DNA from: Actinomadura madurae
GTDB taxonomy: Bacteria > Actinomycetota > Actinomycetes > Streptosporangiales > Streptosporangiaceae
Direction: 5' to 3'
Length of the DNA: 64,000 bases
Assembly (NCBI RefSeq): GCF_900115095.1
Contig: NZ_FOVH01000001.1
Span: 806,001 to 870,000 of the forward strand
Shown here: positions 9,682 to 18,513 of the stretch, one piece after another
Layout: the number at the start of each line of letters is the position of its first letter
Position numbering within the stretch: the stretch's first letter is position 1
Notes under the pieces: model-generated
Databases searched by the model: none
Seen by the model: the letters and a program-made list of their open reading frames with translations, nothing else
What the model was told of the DNA's origin: nothing
Program-made: the position numbers and the translations under genes

Positions 9682-9978
9682 GTGAACATCGTTGGATCCG
9701 TCCTGCAGGGCATCCTGTACCTGTTCCTCCTGTTCCTGATCGGGAGGCTGGTCCTGGAGGTCCTGCAGTCCTTTGCCCGGCAATGGAAGCCGACCGGGGT
9801 GGTGCTGGTGATAGCCGAGGCGACCTACACGGTCACCGATCCGCCGCTGAAGCTGCTCAGGCGTTTCATCCCGCCCATCCGGCTGGGTAACGTTGCACTC
9901 GACCTCAGCTTCACCGTCCTCATCCTTGTGGTCTGGGTCTTGATCATCTTCGTCGGCTCCATATTCGGCGGAGGCTAG
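9682..9978 (+). CDS. YggT-family small membrane protein
   Basis: A 98-aa integral membrane protein of the YggT (CCB3/YlmG) family, with hydrophobic segments at about residues 4-27 and 70-94 and the family motif TDPPLKLLRRFIPP between them. Family members are linked to membrane or division functions and sit in dcw clusters; the molecular role is unknown. The GTG start at 9682 is 21 nt after sepF, and divIVA follows 57 nt downstream, so sepF-yggT-divIVA is probably one transcript. Confidence 0.88.
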   Translation: MNIVGSVLQGILYLFLLFLIGRLVLEVLQSFARQWKPTGVVLVIAEATYTVTDPPLKLLRRFIPPIRLGNVALDLSFTVLILVVWVLIIFVGSIFGGG

Positions 9979-10035
9979 GTCGATCGGATACCGTCCTTCG
10001 GGGACAGACTCCAAGCGCGCCAAGGAGACGAGAAC

Positions 10036-10962
10036 ATGCCGCTGACACCCGCCGACGTGCGGAACAAGCAGTTCAGTACCACCAGGCTGAGGCCGGGGTA
10101 CGACGAGGAGGAGGTGGACGCCTTCCTCGACGAGGTCGAGGCGGAGCTTGACCGCCTCATCCAGGAGAACGAGGAGCTGCGGGCCAAGCTGGCCGAATGC
10201 CTGCGCGGCAAGGTTCCCGCCATGGCCGCTCCCATCGTGGAGCCGAAGCCGGACGTCCAGAAGATCCCCGAGCCGCCGCGCCCCGAGCCGCAGCCGCAGC
10301 CCGAGCCGGAGCCCGCGCTCGGCGGCCTCGGCATGGCCGCCGCGCCCACCGGCGAGGACAACATGGACACCGCGGCCCGCGTGCTCGCGCTGGCCCAGCA
10401 GACCGCCGACCAGGCGATCGCCGACGCCCGCCGGGAGGCCGACGAGACGCTCGGCCGCGCCCGCCGGGAGGCCGAGGAGATCCTCGGCAAGGCCCGCCGG
10501 CAGGCCGACCAGATCGTCAGCGAGGCCCGCTCCCGCGCCGAGGCCCTCGACCGCGACGCCCAGGAGCGGCACCGCCAGGTCATGGGCTCGCTCGTGCAGC
10601 AGCGCGAGGAGCTGGAGCGCGAGGTCGACAACCTGCGCGCGTTCGAACGCGAGTACCGCAGCAGGCTGAAGGTGTACCTGGAAGGCCAGCTGCGCGATCT
10701 GGAGGCGGGCAGCACCGAGACGGGCGCGTTCGCCGCCGTCCCGGGCGCCGCGCCCTCGCAGGCCCAGCAGACCGCTCCCCAGCCCGGCCCGCAGACGGGG
10801 CCGCAGGGCCAGCTGCAGCACGCCGACACCCGCAACGGCGGCCCGGCCCCGGCCCCGGCACCGGGCACGTTCCCGTCGCCCGAGCACGCCCAGCAGGTCC
10901 AGCACTCGGCGACCGGCGCGTTCCACGCGGGCGGCGACAACCCGCCGCACGACAGGCGCTGA
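10036..10962 (+). CDS. divIVA: Polar growth / septum-site protein DivIVA (Wag31)
   Basis: DivIVA is a coiled-coil protein that binds negatively curved membrane and organises polar cell-wall growth in actinobacteria. The 308-aa product starts with the conserved lipid-binding domain (PLTPADVRNKQFSTTRLRPG, then YDEEEVDAFLDEVE), followed by coiled coil to about residue 60. A Pro/Glu-rich linker (about 68-105) leads to a long second coiled coil (about 112-225) rich in ARREA repeats. A Gln/Pro/Ala-rich tail ends it. AAGGAG about 10 nt before the ATG is a strong ribosome-binding site. Confidence 0.96.
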   Translation: MPLTPADVRNKQFSTTRLRPGYDEEEVDAFLDEVEAELDRLIQENEELRAKLAECLRGKVPAMAAPIVEPKPDVQKIPEPPRPEPQPQPEPEPALGGLGMAAAPTGEDNMDTAARVLALAQQTADQAIADARREADETLGRARREAEEILGKARRQADQIVSEARSRAEALDRDAQERHRQVMGSLVQQREELEREVDNLRAFEREYRSRLKVYLEGQLRDLEAGSTETGAFAAVPGAAPSQAQQTAPQPGPQTGPQGQLQHADTRNGGPAPAPAPGTFPSPEHAQQVQHSATGAFHAGGDNPPHDRR

Positions 10963-11003
10963 TCCGGCCGCCACAGGCGATAGTGTCGTCCTGATCGCCG
11001 CGC

Positions 11004-11029
11004 CGGGGATGGCGGCTCCGCCGTCCCCG
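11004..11029 (+). terminator. GC-rich hairpin between divIVA and the next gene
   Basis: CGGGGATGGCGG (11004-11015) and CCGCCGTCCCCG (11018-11029) form a near-perfect inverted repeat with one G-U pair. There is no U tract. A possible -10 element TAGTGT (10981-10986) lies just upstream, so the hairpin is either the end of divIVA transcription or part of the leader of the following gene. Confidence 0.4.
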
Positions 11030-11114
11030 CGGCGCCGGACGGCCATCCTGTGCGCCGGCCGCCGGGCCTCGCGCGGCCCGAGGCCGAGCGGTCCGAACGA
11101 GTGGGAGAGACCCT

Positions 11115-12515
11115 GTGATCATCCTGAGTGGCGTTCTCGTGGTGGTGGCGATCGCCCTGCTGGTAGCGGGAATCGTCGCCGGCAACGGAGACAGCGCCCA
11201 GGTCTTCGGCCTGGACGCGCTGGTGGTCATCTACATCTCGATCGCCGTCAGCATCGTCTCCGCGCTCTGCCTGGCCATCGGGGTGTTCCTGCGGCGCAAG
11301 GAGCTGTTCGGCCCGGGGGTCCCGGTCGCGCCCGCCCGTACGACCAAGAAGGCCAAGAAGGACAAGCGCAAGAAGAGCACGCCGCCCGCGCCCGCCAAGG
11401 CCGCCCCGAGCGCCCTGGAGGCGGCGGCCCCGCCGGCGGAGCCCGCCGACGACGAGGTGGAGGTCCCCGCCCCGCCCGCGGACGTGCCGGACGACGCCCT
11501 GGTGTTCGTCGTCCGCGGCCGCAAGCGCTACCACCTCGACACCTGCCGGCAGCTCGCCGGCCGGGAGACCGAGGAGCTCACCTACGCCGAGGCCCGGGAA
11601 GAGGGCTTCAGCTCCTGCACCGCCTGCATGCCCGACACCGCACTGGCGGCGCGCGCCGCGGCGTCGGCACCCGCGTCCTCCGACGCGGGCAGGGCGGCGG
11701 CCACCGGCCCCGGCGCGGAGCGCTCCGAGGGCGGTCTGGCGGGCATCGCCAGGCCGGCGCCCTCGGCCCTGTCCTTCGACAAGCCGGGGTCCTTCGACCA
11801 GCCCGGCTCTTACGACAGGCCCGGCTCCCTCGACAAGCCCGGGTCGTCGGACAGGACGGCCGAGATCCCGCGGCCGGACGAGCCCGAGCCGGACGCGCCG
11901 GCGCCCCGCCCGGCGGGGCCCACCCTCACCGACATCCCCGTCGCGGGCGTCGTCGGCTCCGCGGGGGAGGCGCCCACGGCCGCGGAGAGCCCCGAACCCG
12001 CCGCGGAGGACTCCGGGGACCGGCCCACCTGGGAACGGACCGCTGAGACCGAATCCGCCCCGCCGGACGTCACCGTCGACCTGGGCCCCGCGCCGTTCGG
12101 CGCCGAGCCGCTCGGTGAGCCGCTCGGTGCAGAGCCTCTCAGTGCTGAGCCGCTCGACGCCCCCACCGCCCCGCGCCCTCGCGACGCCGACGACGAGGAC
12201 CCCCTGGACACCGGCCGCGAGCCCGCCTCGCCGGTCTCGGACCGGGACACCGCGGCGGACGAGGACGAGCCCGCCACCGCGCACGATCCTGAGCCGTCCG
12301 CGTCCGGCGAGCCCGAGCCCGAGCCCGAGCCCGAGGGCCCGCAGGTCCGCATCCTGAGCGGCACCAAGCGCTACCACCGCGTCGACTGCGCCCTGATCGA
12401 GGACATCGGCGACGAGGCCGACGACCTGGAGTCGCTGTCCCGCGCGGAGGCCAAGTCCCGGGGCTGCACGCCCTGCCTGGTCTGCCAGCCCGACCGCGAG
12501 CACGCCCGCGACTGA
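11115..12515 (+). CDS. Membrane protein with two HxxxC...CxxC ribbon-like motifs; function unknown
   Basis: A 466-aa protein that I cannot assign to a named family. Two N-terminal transmembrane helices (about residues 2-22 and 36-60) are followed by a Lys-rich patch. Two divergent copies of one motif follow: KRYH-x3-C, about 23 residues, then CxxC. Copy 1 uses H140, C144, C168 and C171; copy 2 uses H421, C425, C454 and C457 at the extreme C-terminus. The spacing looks like a small zinc ribbon of the Ada-like kind (inference). Between them is about 240 residues of acidic, Pro/Ala-rich low complexity. This includes four tandem xDxPGS units (about 221-244) and a Leu-Gly/Ala-Glu-Pro repeat near residue 335. 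The GTG start at 11115 is preceded by GGGAGAG. Confidence 0.75.
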   Translation: MIILSGVLVVVAIALLVAGIVAGNGDSAQVFGLDALVVIYISIAVSIVSALCLAIGVFLRRKELFGPGVPVAPARTTKKAKKDKRKKSTPPAPAKAAPSALEAAAPPAEPADDEVEVPAPPADVPDDALVFVVRGRKRYHLDTCRQLAGRETEELTYAEAREEGFSSCTACMPDTALAARAAASAPASSDAGRAAATGPGAERSEGGLAGIARPAPSALSFDKPGSFDQPGSYDRPGSLDKPGSSDRTAEIPRPDEPEPDAPAPRPAGPTLTDIPVAGVVGSAGEAPTAAESPEPAAEDSGDRPTWERTAETESAPPDVTVDLGPAPFGAEPLGEPLGAEPLSAEPLDAPTAPRPRDADDEDPLDTGREPASPVSDRDTAADEDEPATAHDPEPSASGEPEPEPEPEGPQVRILSGTKRYHRVDCALIEDIGDEADDLESLSRAEAKSRGCTPCLVCQPDREHARD

Positions 12516-12581
12516 CCGCGACGACCGCGACCGACCGCGCGAACCCCGGGCGGCGGGCGGCGTCCCGGGCCGGTTCCGGGG

Positions 12582-13361
12582 TCAGCGGCCGTGGCGCCGC
12601 TCGTGGCGGAGCTCGCGGAGCCGGTCGCGGCGGTCGTCCCGCCGCTCCTCGTGCATGTCGGTGTGCCGCCGCCGCATCTCCTCGTGGTGCAGCCGGTGCG
12701 CCTCGCGCCGCCGGGAGCGGCGCCCGCCCTTCTCGCCCACCGCGCGGCGGGTGACGGTGACCCCGCCGAACAGCAGCATGCCGGTCAGCCGGATGACGGG
12801 GGCGTCCGGGTCGGTGGTGTCGTCCTCCGGCAGGTCGTTGCCGCCGAAGATCGCCACGTTGGACCCGACGACCCGGACGCCGGGCGGCACGATCATGGTG
12901 ACCCCGCCGAAGACGCAGGTGACGTTGACCGTCACCTCGCCCTGGCTGAGGACGGCCTGCCGGAAGTCCAGGTCGGCGCCGCCGAACACGCAGGACACGT
13001 TGGTGGTCGGCTCGACCAGCCAGCGGCCCTTCCGCTCCACCCCGGAGAAGATCGCCACGAGGTTCGGCGACTGCGACGGGGGCGGGGCGGCCGGCCGCGG
13101 CTCCTTGCGCAGGTCGACGCGCGGCCCGGGGGCCTGCTCACCCGGCAGATCGCTGAGGACGGGCTCCAGCTCGGCGTACGTCTTGGCGTTGTAGACGGCG
13201 TCGATGCGCTCGGCGTGCTCCTCCGGCGTGATGCGCCCCTCGGCGAGCGCCTCGCGCAGGCGGTCGGCGACCTGGTCGCGGTCGGCGTCCGACGCGCGCA
13301 TGCCGGCGGGCGACGGCCGCGCCGGTGGTTCGGGCCCGGAGGGCTGCTCGGGAAGGTTCAC
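12582..13361 (-). CDS. DUF1707 / YvqF-C-like cell-envelope-response protein
   Basis: The 259-aa product has a DUF1707 domain (about residues 20-70) with the characteristic MRASDADRDQVADRLREAL and LTxEEhxERID-type helices. It ends in a beta-helix-like domain related to the C-terminal domain of LiaF/YvqF (repeating VxVxCVFGGV units, about 110-205). Such proteins are common in actinobacteria, and a role in envelope stress sensing is inferred from the LiaF-like domain. No transmembrane helix is visible. I start it at GTG 13361: the 14 codons upstream to an ATG at 13403 have A/T-rich third positions, unlike the gene. The C-terminus is Arg/His-rich. Confidence 0.8.
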   Translation of the reverse strand: MNLPEQPSGPEPPARPSPAGMRASDADRDQVADRLREALAEGRITPEEHAERIDAVYNAKTYAELEPVLSDLPGEQAPGPRVDLRKEPRPAAPPPSQSPNLVAIFSGVERKGRWLVEPTTNVSCVFGGADLDFRQAVLSQGEVTVNVTCVFGGVTMIVPPGVRVVGSNVAIFGGNDLPEDDTTDPDAPVIRLTGMLLFGGVTVTRRAVGEKGGRRSRRREAHRLHHEEMRRRHTDMHEERRDDRRDRLRELRHERRHGR

Positions 13362-13466
13362 CGGACCATCATCGCAAACGCGATGTGTCGCGATGAACCC
13401 CATCGCGGAAAGTTCTCCGCCGCGGCCGGGCCCGGACGGTTCCGGGCCCGGCCGCGGCGGCGGGCC

Positions 13467-16400
13467 TCACGCCTTGCGGAGGTAGTAGGTGAGGCCGAGC
13501 TCCTCGTCGCGCGCGGCCGTGAGGCCTTCGGGGCGGCCCTCGGCCACCGTGGTCGCGAGCACCTCGGCGGCGACCTCCGCGGTGTGGGCGCGCAGGGCCT
13601 CGGCGAGGTCGGTGCCGGTGGCCTCCCACCACAGGTCGATGCGGTCGGTCACCTCCAGCCCGGCGGCCTTGCGGCCCTCCTGGACGAGCCGGACGGCCTC
13701 CCGCACCAGGCCCGCGCGGCGCAGCTCGGGCGTGACGGTGAGGTCGAGCGCGACGGTCTCGCCGGCGGCGCTCTCCACGGCCCAGCCGCTGCGCGGCCGC
13801 TCGGTGACGATCACGTCGTCCGGGGAGAGCGGCACCGTGCCGAGCCCGTCGGCCTCGACCTCGGCGGAGCCGGCGCGCAGCGCGTGCACGAGGGCCGCCG
13901 GGTCGGCGGAGGTGATCGCCTTGGCCACCTTCGGGGTGTCCTTGGCGTACCGCTTGCCGAGCTCGCGGAAGTTCGGCTTGACCTCGTACTCGACCAGGTC
14001 GCCGCCGATCGACGACAGCTCCTCGAAGCCGAGCACGTTCAGCTCCTCGGAGATCTGGGCGCGCAGCTGCCCGGGCAGCGCCGCCCACCCTGCGGCGCCG
14101 ACGAGAGCGCGGCCGAGCGGCTGGCGGGTCCGGACCCCGCTCGCCGCACGGGCGGAGCGGCCCAGCTCGACCAGGCGCCGGACGAGCGCCATCTGCGCGG
14201 TCAGCTCCTCGTCCAGCAGCGTCTCGTCCACGGCCGGCCAGTCGGCGAGGTGCACCGACTCGGGGCCGTCCTCGGTGCGGATCACATCCCAGACGTGGTC
14301 GGTGATGAACGGGACGATCGGCGCCATGAGGCGGGTGAGCGTCTCCAGGCACTCGTAGAGCGTCGCGAACGCGGCCGAGCCGTCGGGCGTCTCCGGGCCC
14401 TCCCAGAAGCGCCGGCGGGAGCGGCGGACGTACCAGTTGGACAGGTCGTCGACGAACTGGGAGAGGCGCCGGCCGGCGCGGGCGGTGTCGAACTCCTCCA
14501 GGGCGCCGTCGACCTCGCGGACGGTGCGGTGCAGTTCGGCGAGCGCCCAGCGGTCCAGGAGCGGGCGGTCGGCGGGGGCGGGCGCCTCGGACCGCCGGTC
14601 CGGCGTCCACGCGCGGCCCTGCGCCTCGGCCGCGTTCGCGTACAGGACGAAGAACGACGCGGTGTTCCAGTAGGTGAGCAGGACCTTCCGGACGATCTCC
14701 TCCAGAGCGCCGTGCCCGACGCGGCGGGACGCCCAGGGCAGCCCGCTCGCGGCCATGAACCAGCGCACCGCGTCGGCGCCGTGCTGGTCCATCAGCGGGA
14801 TGGGCCGCAGGACGTTCCCGAGGTGCTTGCTCATCTTGCGGCCGTCCTCGGCGAGGATCAGGCCGAGGCACACGACGTTCTCGTAGGACGACTGGTCGAA
14901 CACCAGCGTCCCCACGGCCATGAGGGAGTAGAACCATCCGCGGGTCTGGTCTTGGGCCTCGCAGATGTACTGGGCCGGGTAGGAGTCCTCGAACACCTCG
15001 TTGTTGCGGTAGGGGGCGCCCCACTGCGCGAACGGCATCGACCCGGAGTCGTACCAGGCGTCGATGACGTCGGGCACGCGGCGCGCCTCCGTCCCGCAGC
15101 GCGGGCAGGGGAACGCCACGTCGTCGACATAGGGGCGGTGCGGGTCGAGCGCGGACAGGTCGCGCCCTGCCAGCTCGCCCAGCTCCTTCAGCGACCCCAC
15201 ACAGGTGATGTGGTCCTCGTCGTCGCCGCAGACCCACAGGGGGAGGGGCGTGCCCCAGTAGCGGCTCCTGGACAGCGACCAGTCGACGTTGTTGCGCAGC
15301 CACTCCCCGTACCGGCCGTGCTTGACGGTCTCGGGGTACCAGTTGGTCTTCTCGTTCTCCTCCAGCAGCCGGTCCTTGATCTGCGTGGTCCGGATGTACC
15401 AGGCGGGCAGCGCGTAGTAGAGGAGCGGCGTGTGGCAGCGCCAGCAGTGCGGGTAGCTGTGGTCGAAGTGGCCGCCGCGGAACAGCAGTCCGCGCGCGCG
15501 CAGGTCTTCGGTGAGCGGTTCGTCGGCGTCCTTGAAGAACTTGTTGCCGACCAGGGGCACCTCCCGCAGGAAGCGCCCATCCGGCCCGATCGGGTTGACG
15601 ATCGGCATCCCGTAGTTCTTGCAGACGGTCATGTCGTCGCCGCCGAAGGCGGGCGCCTGGTGGACGAGCCCGGTGCCGTCCTCCACCGTGACGTAGTCGC
15701 CCAGGACGACGTAGTGCGAGTCCGGGATGTCGACCAGCTCGAACGGCCGCCGGTACGTGGTCCGCTCAAGGTCGGTGCCCTGGAACGCGGCCAGCCGCTC
15801 GGCGCCCTCGCCGAGCACCTGGTCGAGGAGGGGCTCGGCCACGACGAGCACCTCGTCGGACCCCCGTGGGCGGGCGGCGACATAGGTGACGTCCGGGTGG
15901 ACGGCCACGGCGGTGTTGGACACCAGCGTCCACGGGGTCGTGGTCCAGATGAGCAGCGCGGCGCCCATCTCGGCCAGCGGGCCGGACGTGGCGGGCATCC
16001 GCACGTACACCGACGGGCTGGTGACCGTCTCGTACCCGCCGGGCTGGCCCAGCTCGTGGTCGGACAGGCCCGTCCCGCAGCGCGGGCAGTAGGGGGTGAT
16101 GCGGAAGTCGCGGAACAGCAGGCCCTTGCCGAACACCTGCTTGAGGGACCACCAGACGGACTCGACGTACTCGGGGTCCATCGTGCGGTAGGCCTCGTCG
16201 GTGTTGACCCAGTAGCCCATGCGCTCGGTCATCTCTTCGAACGCGTCGACGTGGCGCAGGACCGACTCGCGGCAGCGGGCGTTGAACTCCGCGACGCCGT
16301 ACTCCTCGATGTCCTTCTTGCCGGTGAGGCCGAGCTCCTTCTCCACGGCGACCTCGACGGGCAGCCCGTGGCAGTCCCAGCCGGCCTTGCGCGGGACGTG

Positions 16401-16640
16401 GCGGCCCTTCATGGTCTTGAAGCGCGGGAAGACGTCCTTGAACACGCGGGCCTCGACGTGGTGGACGCCCGGCATGCCGTTGGCGGTCGGCGGCCCCTCG
16501 TAGAACACCCACGGGGCACCGGACGCGGTGCGCTCCAGCGACCGCTCGAAAACCTTGTTCTCCTGCCAGCGGCGCAGCATGTCCCGCTCCAGGGCGGGCA
16601 GATCGACCTGCGCGGGCAGTGGCCGAAAGGCTCGGCTCAC
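13467..16640 (-). CDS. ileS: Isoleucyl-tRNA synthetase, eukaryote-like (IleS2) type
   Basis: Charges tRNA-Ile with isoleucine and edits valine. The 1057-aa product is a class I synthetase. The HIGH-type motif appears as GPPTANGMPGVHHVEAR and the KMSKS loop as GRKMSKHLGNV, both typical of the longer eukaryote-like group often linked to mupirocin insensitivity (family knowledge). The CP1 editing domain contains LIWTTTPWTLVSNTAV. GTG 16640 is chosen because GGAGGT lies 8 nt upstream; an in-frame GTG at 16670 lies within the leader and upstream of that site. The leader is a T-box (separate entry). No second ileS is visible in the window. Confidence 0.95.
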   Translation of the reverse strand: MSRAFRPLPAQVDLPALERDMLRRWQENKVFERSLERTASGAPWVFYEGPPTANGMPGVHHVEARVFKDVFPRFKTMKGRHVPRKAGWDCHGLPVEVAVEKELGLTGKKDIEEYGVAEFNARCRESVLRHVDAFEEMTERMGYWVNTDEAYRTMDPEYVESVWWSLKQVFGKGLLFRDFRITPYCPRCGTGLSDHELGQPGGYETVTSPSVYVRMPATSGPLAEMGAALLIWTTTPWTLVSNTAVAVHPDVTYVAARPRGSDEVLVVAEPLLDQVLGEGAERLAAFQGTDLERTTYRRPFELVDIPDSHYVVLGDYVTVEDGTGLVHQAPAFGGDDMTVCKNYGMPIVNPIGPDGRFLREVPLVGNKFFKDADEPLTEDLRARGLLFRGGHFDHSYPHCWRCHTPLLYYALPAWYIRTTQIKDRLLEENEKTNWYPETVKHGRYGEWLRNNVDWSLSRSRYWGTPLPLWVCGDDEDHITCVGSLKELGELAGRDLSALDPHRPYVDDVAFPCPRCGTEARRVPDVIDAWYDSGSMPFAQWGAPYRNNEVFEDSYPAQYICEAQDQTRGWFYSLMAVGTLVFDQSSYENVVCLGLILAEDGRKMSKHLGNVLRPIPLMDQHGADAVRWFMAASGLPWASRRVGHGALEEIVRKVLLTYWNTASFFVLYANAAEAQGRAWTPDRRSEAPAPADRPLLDRWALAELHRTVREVDGALEEFDTARAGRRLSQFVDDLSNWYVRRSRRRFWEGPETPDGSAAFATLYECLETLTRLMAPIVPFITDHVWDVIRTEDGPESVHLADWPAVDETLLDEELTAQMALVRRLVELGRSARAASGVRTRQPLGRALVGAAGWAALPGQLRAQISEELNVLGFEELSSIGGDLVEYEVKPNFRELGKRYAKDTPKVAKAITSADPAALVHALRAGSAEVEADGLGTVPLSPDDVIVTERPRSGWAVESAAGETVALDLTVTPELRRAGLVREAVRLVQEGRKAAGLEVTDRIDLWWEATGTDLAEALRAHTAEVAAEVLATTVAEGRPEGLTAARDEELGLTYYLRKA

Positions 16641-16648
16641 GATGGCGG

Positions 16649-16866
16649 ACCTCCGGATCGACGTGGGCACGTTGACCGGAGGGACGAGGCGCGTGCCCGG
16701 ACTCGGTCCGGGCGGCCCCGCGGTACCACCCTCCTTGGCCGCCCCGGTTCCGGCGCGGCCCGCTTCGTTCCAGTCTCGGCCACCGGGTCTACTGGGCCCC
16801 GCGGACGGGCGTCCGGGGCGGTTCTTCCGGCGGCTCCGGGGTGATCAGACCGCCGGGCTCGCCCCC
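16649..16866 (-). ncRNA. Translational T-box riboswitch of ileS
   Basis: On the minus strand the leader carries the T-box signature AGGGTGGTACCGCGG (within 16715-16732), whose UGGU would pair with the ACCA end of uncharged tRNA-Ile. A short Stem I is formed by CCGGCGG (16856-16850) and CCGCCGG (16833-16827). Its loop contains the specifier ATC, an Ile codon, at 16845-16843, followed by A. CCTCCGG (16682-16676) is complementary to CCGGAGG (16656-16650), which contains the ileS Shine-Dalgarno. Sequestering of the ribosome-binding site, relieved by tRNA binding, is therefore the expected mechanism. The short Stem I matches the reduced T-boxes known for actinobacterial ileS. A possible promoter -10 is TAGAGT (16957-16952). 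Confidence 0.9.
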
Positions 16867-17164
16867 GGGCTCGCACCGTCCCCGGGTCGCTCATGGCTGC
16901 GTGCGGCGGCAGGTGTCCCCATCAGCGCCTGCCATACGACTGCTCGTCCAGACTCTAACGCACCCCGGCGCGCCGCTCTTCCCGTTTTCCGCCGCGGCGC
17001 CCACGGTTCCTTTGCGATCTCGTGCGCAGGGCCGGGGTTTTCCCGCGATCGGCGACCGGGCATAAGCGGTCGGTAACACGGCCCAGGTTGTTTACCGTGC
17101 CCGAGAGAGGGGACCTATGCTGCCCGCACTGCCCGTCGAGGCGACCACCGCGAGGGAGGCCGAC

Positions 17165-17794
17165 ATGGCCGGCGCGAGGAGGGGCACGCCGCCCGCCGCG
17201 AGCAAGACCCGGGGCACGGCACGGCCGTCCCAGAGCAGGACGGCGGGCGCGAAGGCGCCCGCGGCCAAGAGCCCGGCGGCGAAGGGGCCCGCGACCAAGG
17301 GCGGTGCCGCGAAGCCTGGGCGGCCGGGCGGGCGCGCGGCGCCCGCGCGGGACCGGGACCCAAGGGACCGGGACGCGCTGGACGAGGCGGCGCCGAAGGC
17401 GACGGCCGCGGAGCTGCCGGTCCGCGAGGGCGAGCACCGGTGGACGGCGGGCGAGCTCGCCGAGGTGCGGGCCGGGCTGGAGGAGCAGATCGAGACGCTG
17501 CGCGCCGAGATCGCGGCGTCCGCGAGCCAGATCGCCGAGGGCGACACCAGCGACGGCGCGGGCGACGACCAGGCGGACGCGGGCGCCAAGACCTACGAGC
17601 GGGAGCACGAGCTCGCGCTGTCCTACAATTCACAGGACCTGCTCGCCCAGATCGAGCGCGCCGTCCAGCGGATGAACGCGGGCACGTACGGGATCTGCGA
17701 GTCCTGCGCCAAACCGATCGGTAAGGCGCGACTCCAGGTCTTCCCGCGTGCGACCCTATGTGTGACATGCAAACAACGCGAGGAACGTCGCTGA
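17165..17794 (+). CDS. TraR/DksA-type zinc-finger protein
   Basis: The 209-aa product (225 aa from an upstream ATG at 17117) has an Ala/Lys/Pro-rich basic N-terminus of about 75 residues, a coiled-coil region, and a C-terminal DksA/TraR zinc finger. The four cysteines are in [12 protein letters not shown] and TLCVTCKQR. DksA-like proteins bind the RNA polymerase secondary channel; whether this one does so is unproven. The [11 protein letters not shown] context is typical of the actinobacterial family next to lspA. ATG 17165 has GAGGGAGG (17152-17159). The ATG at 17117 also follows a purine run, so the start is uncertain. Confidence 0.85.
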   Translation: MAGARRGTPPAASKTRGTARPSQSRTAGAKAPAAKSPAAKGPATKGGAAKPGRPGGRAAPARDRDPRDRDALDEAAPKATAAELPVREGEHRWTAGELAEVRAGLEEQIETLRAEIAASASQIAEGDTSDGAGDDQADAGAKTYEREHELALSYNSQDLLAQIERAVQRMNAGTYGICESCAKPIGKARLQVFPRATLCVTCKQREERR

Positions 17795-18513
17795 GCGACT
17801 CAACGAACCCAGAGCGCGAGGCCGGGGGGACCACGGGGTCTCCTCGGCCGCGCCGCGTCGGCGTGCTGGTCGCCGTGGCCGTGGCCGCGCTCGCCGCCGA
17901 CATCGCATCCAAGATCATCGTGGTGGCGACGCTGCAGGACCGGGAGCCGGTCCGGCTGCTCGGCGGCCTGCTGACGCTGCGCGAGACCCGCAACAGCGGC
18001 GCCGCGTTCTCGATCGGCACCGGCTACACCATCGTGTTCACGCTGATCGCCTGCGGCGTGGTGGTGGCGATCCTGCGCACCGCCCGCAACCTGCGCAGCG
18101 TCCCGTGGGCGGTCTGCCTCGGCCTGCTGCTCGGCGGCGCGGTCGGCAACCTCCTCGACCGGCTGCTGCGCTCCCCGGCCCCGCTGAAGGGGCACGTCGT
18201 CGACTGGATCCAGCTGCCGCACTGGCCGGTGTTCAACCTGGCCGACTCGGCGATCGTCTGCGGCGGCGTGCTGGCCGTCCTGCTGGCGGCGCGCGGGCTG
18301 CAGGTGGACGGGACGCGCCTTCCCGGCAAGGACGAGGCCGGCGACTCCGGCGAGAGCGGCGCCCCCGAGGCGCCCGAGGCCGAGGCCGGCCCCGAAGTGC
18401 GCGAGACCGAGGCGCGCGAGACCGAGGCGCCCGAGCCCGCCGGGCCGAAGCCCGAGGCCGGGGACTCGGCCGGGGACGGGGCCGGGGTGAAGGCCCCGGA
18501 AGAGAAGTCCTGA
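17758..18513 (+). CDS. lspA: Lipoprotein signal peptidase (signal peptidase II) with acidic C-terminal tail
   Basis: LspA cleaves the signal peptide of prolipoproteins after Lgt has lipidated the lipobox cysteine. Four transmembrane helices are visible between about residues 36 and 180. The catalytic aspartates sit in [13 protein letters not shown] and FNLADSAI, and the NSGAAFSIG motif is present. From about residue 190 a highly acidic Glu/Ala/Pro/Gly-rich tail of about 60 residues is appended, making the protein 251 aa against the usual 160-200. The start overlaps the end of the DksA-like gene by 37 nt; ATG 17767 is an alternative. The stop overlaps the next gene (TGATG). Confidence 0.93.
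   Translation: MCDMQTTRGTSLSDSTNPEREAGGTTGSPRPRRVGVLVAVAVAALAADIASKIIVVATLQDREPVRLLGGLLTLRETRNSGAAFSIGTGYTIVFTLIACGVVVAILRTARNLRSVPWAVCLGLLLGGAVGNLLDRLLRSPAPLKGHVVDWIQLPHWPVFNLADSAIVCGGVLAVLLAARGLQVDGTRLPGKDEAGDSGESGAPEAPEAEAGPEVRETEARETEAPEPAGPKPEAGDSAGDGAGVKAPEEKS

Noticed and set aside
12591..16844. A 1417-codon open frame on the plus strand opposite the DUF1707 gene and ileS
   Set aside because: It is antisense to ileS with its T-box, crosses the regulatory leader and shows no domain-like motifs.
17117..17164. Upstream ATG of the DksA-like gene as the start
   Set aside because: The ATG overlaps a possible -10 (TATGCT), and ATG 17165 has a better spaced GAGGGAGG. It is not fully excluded.
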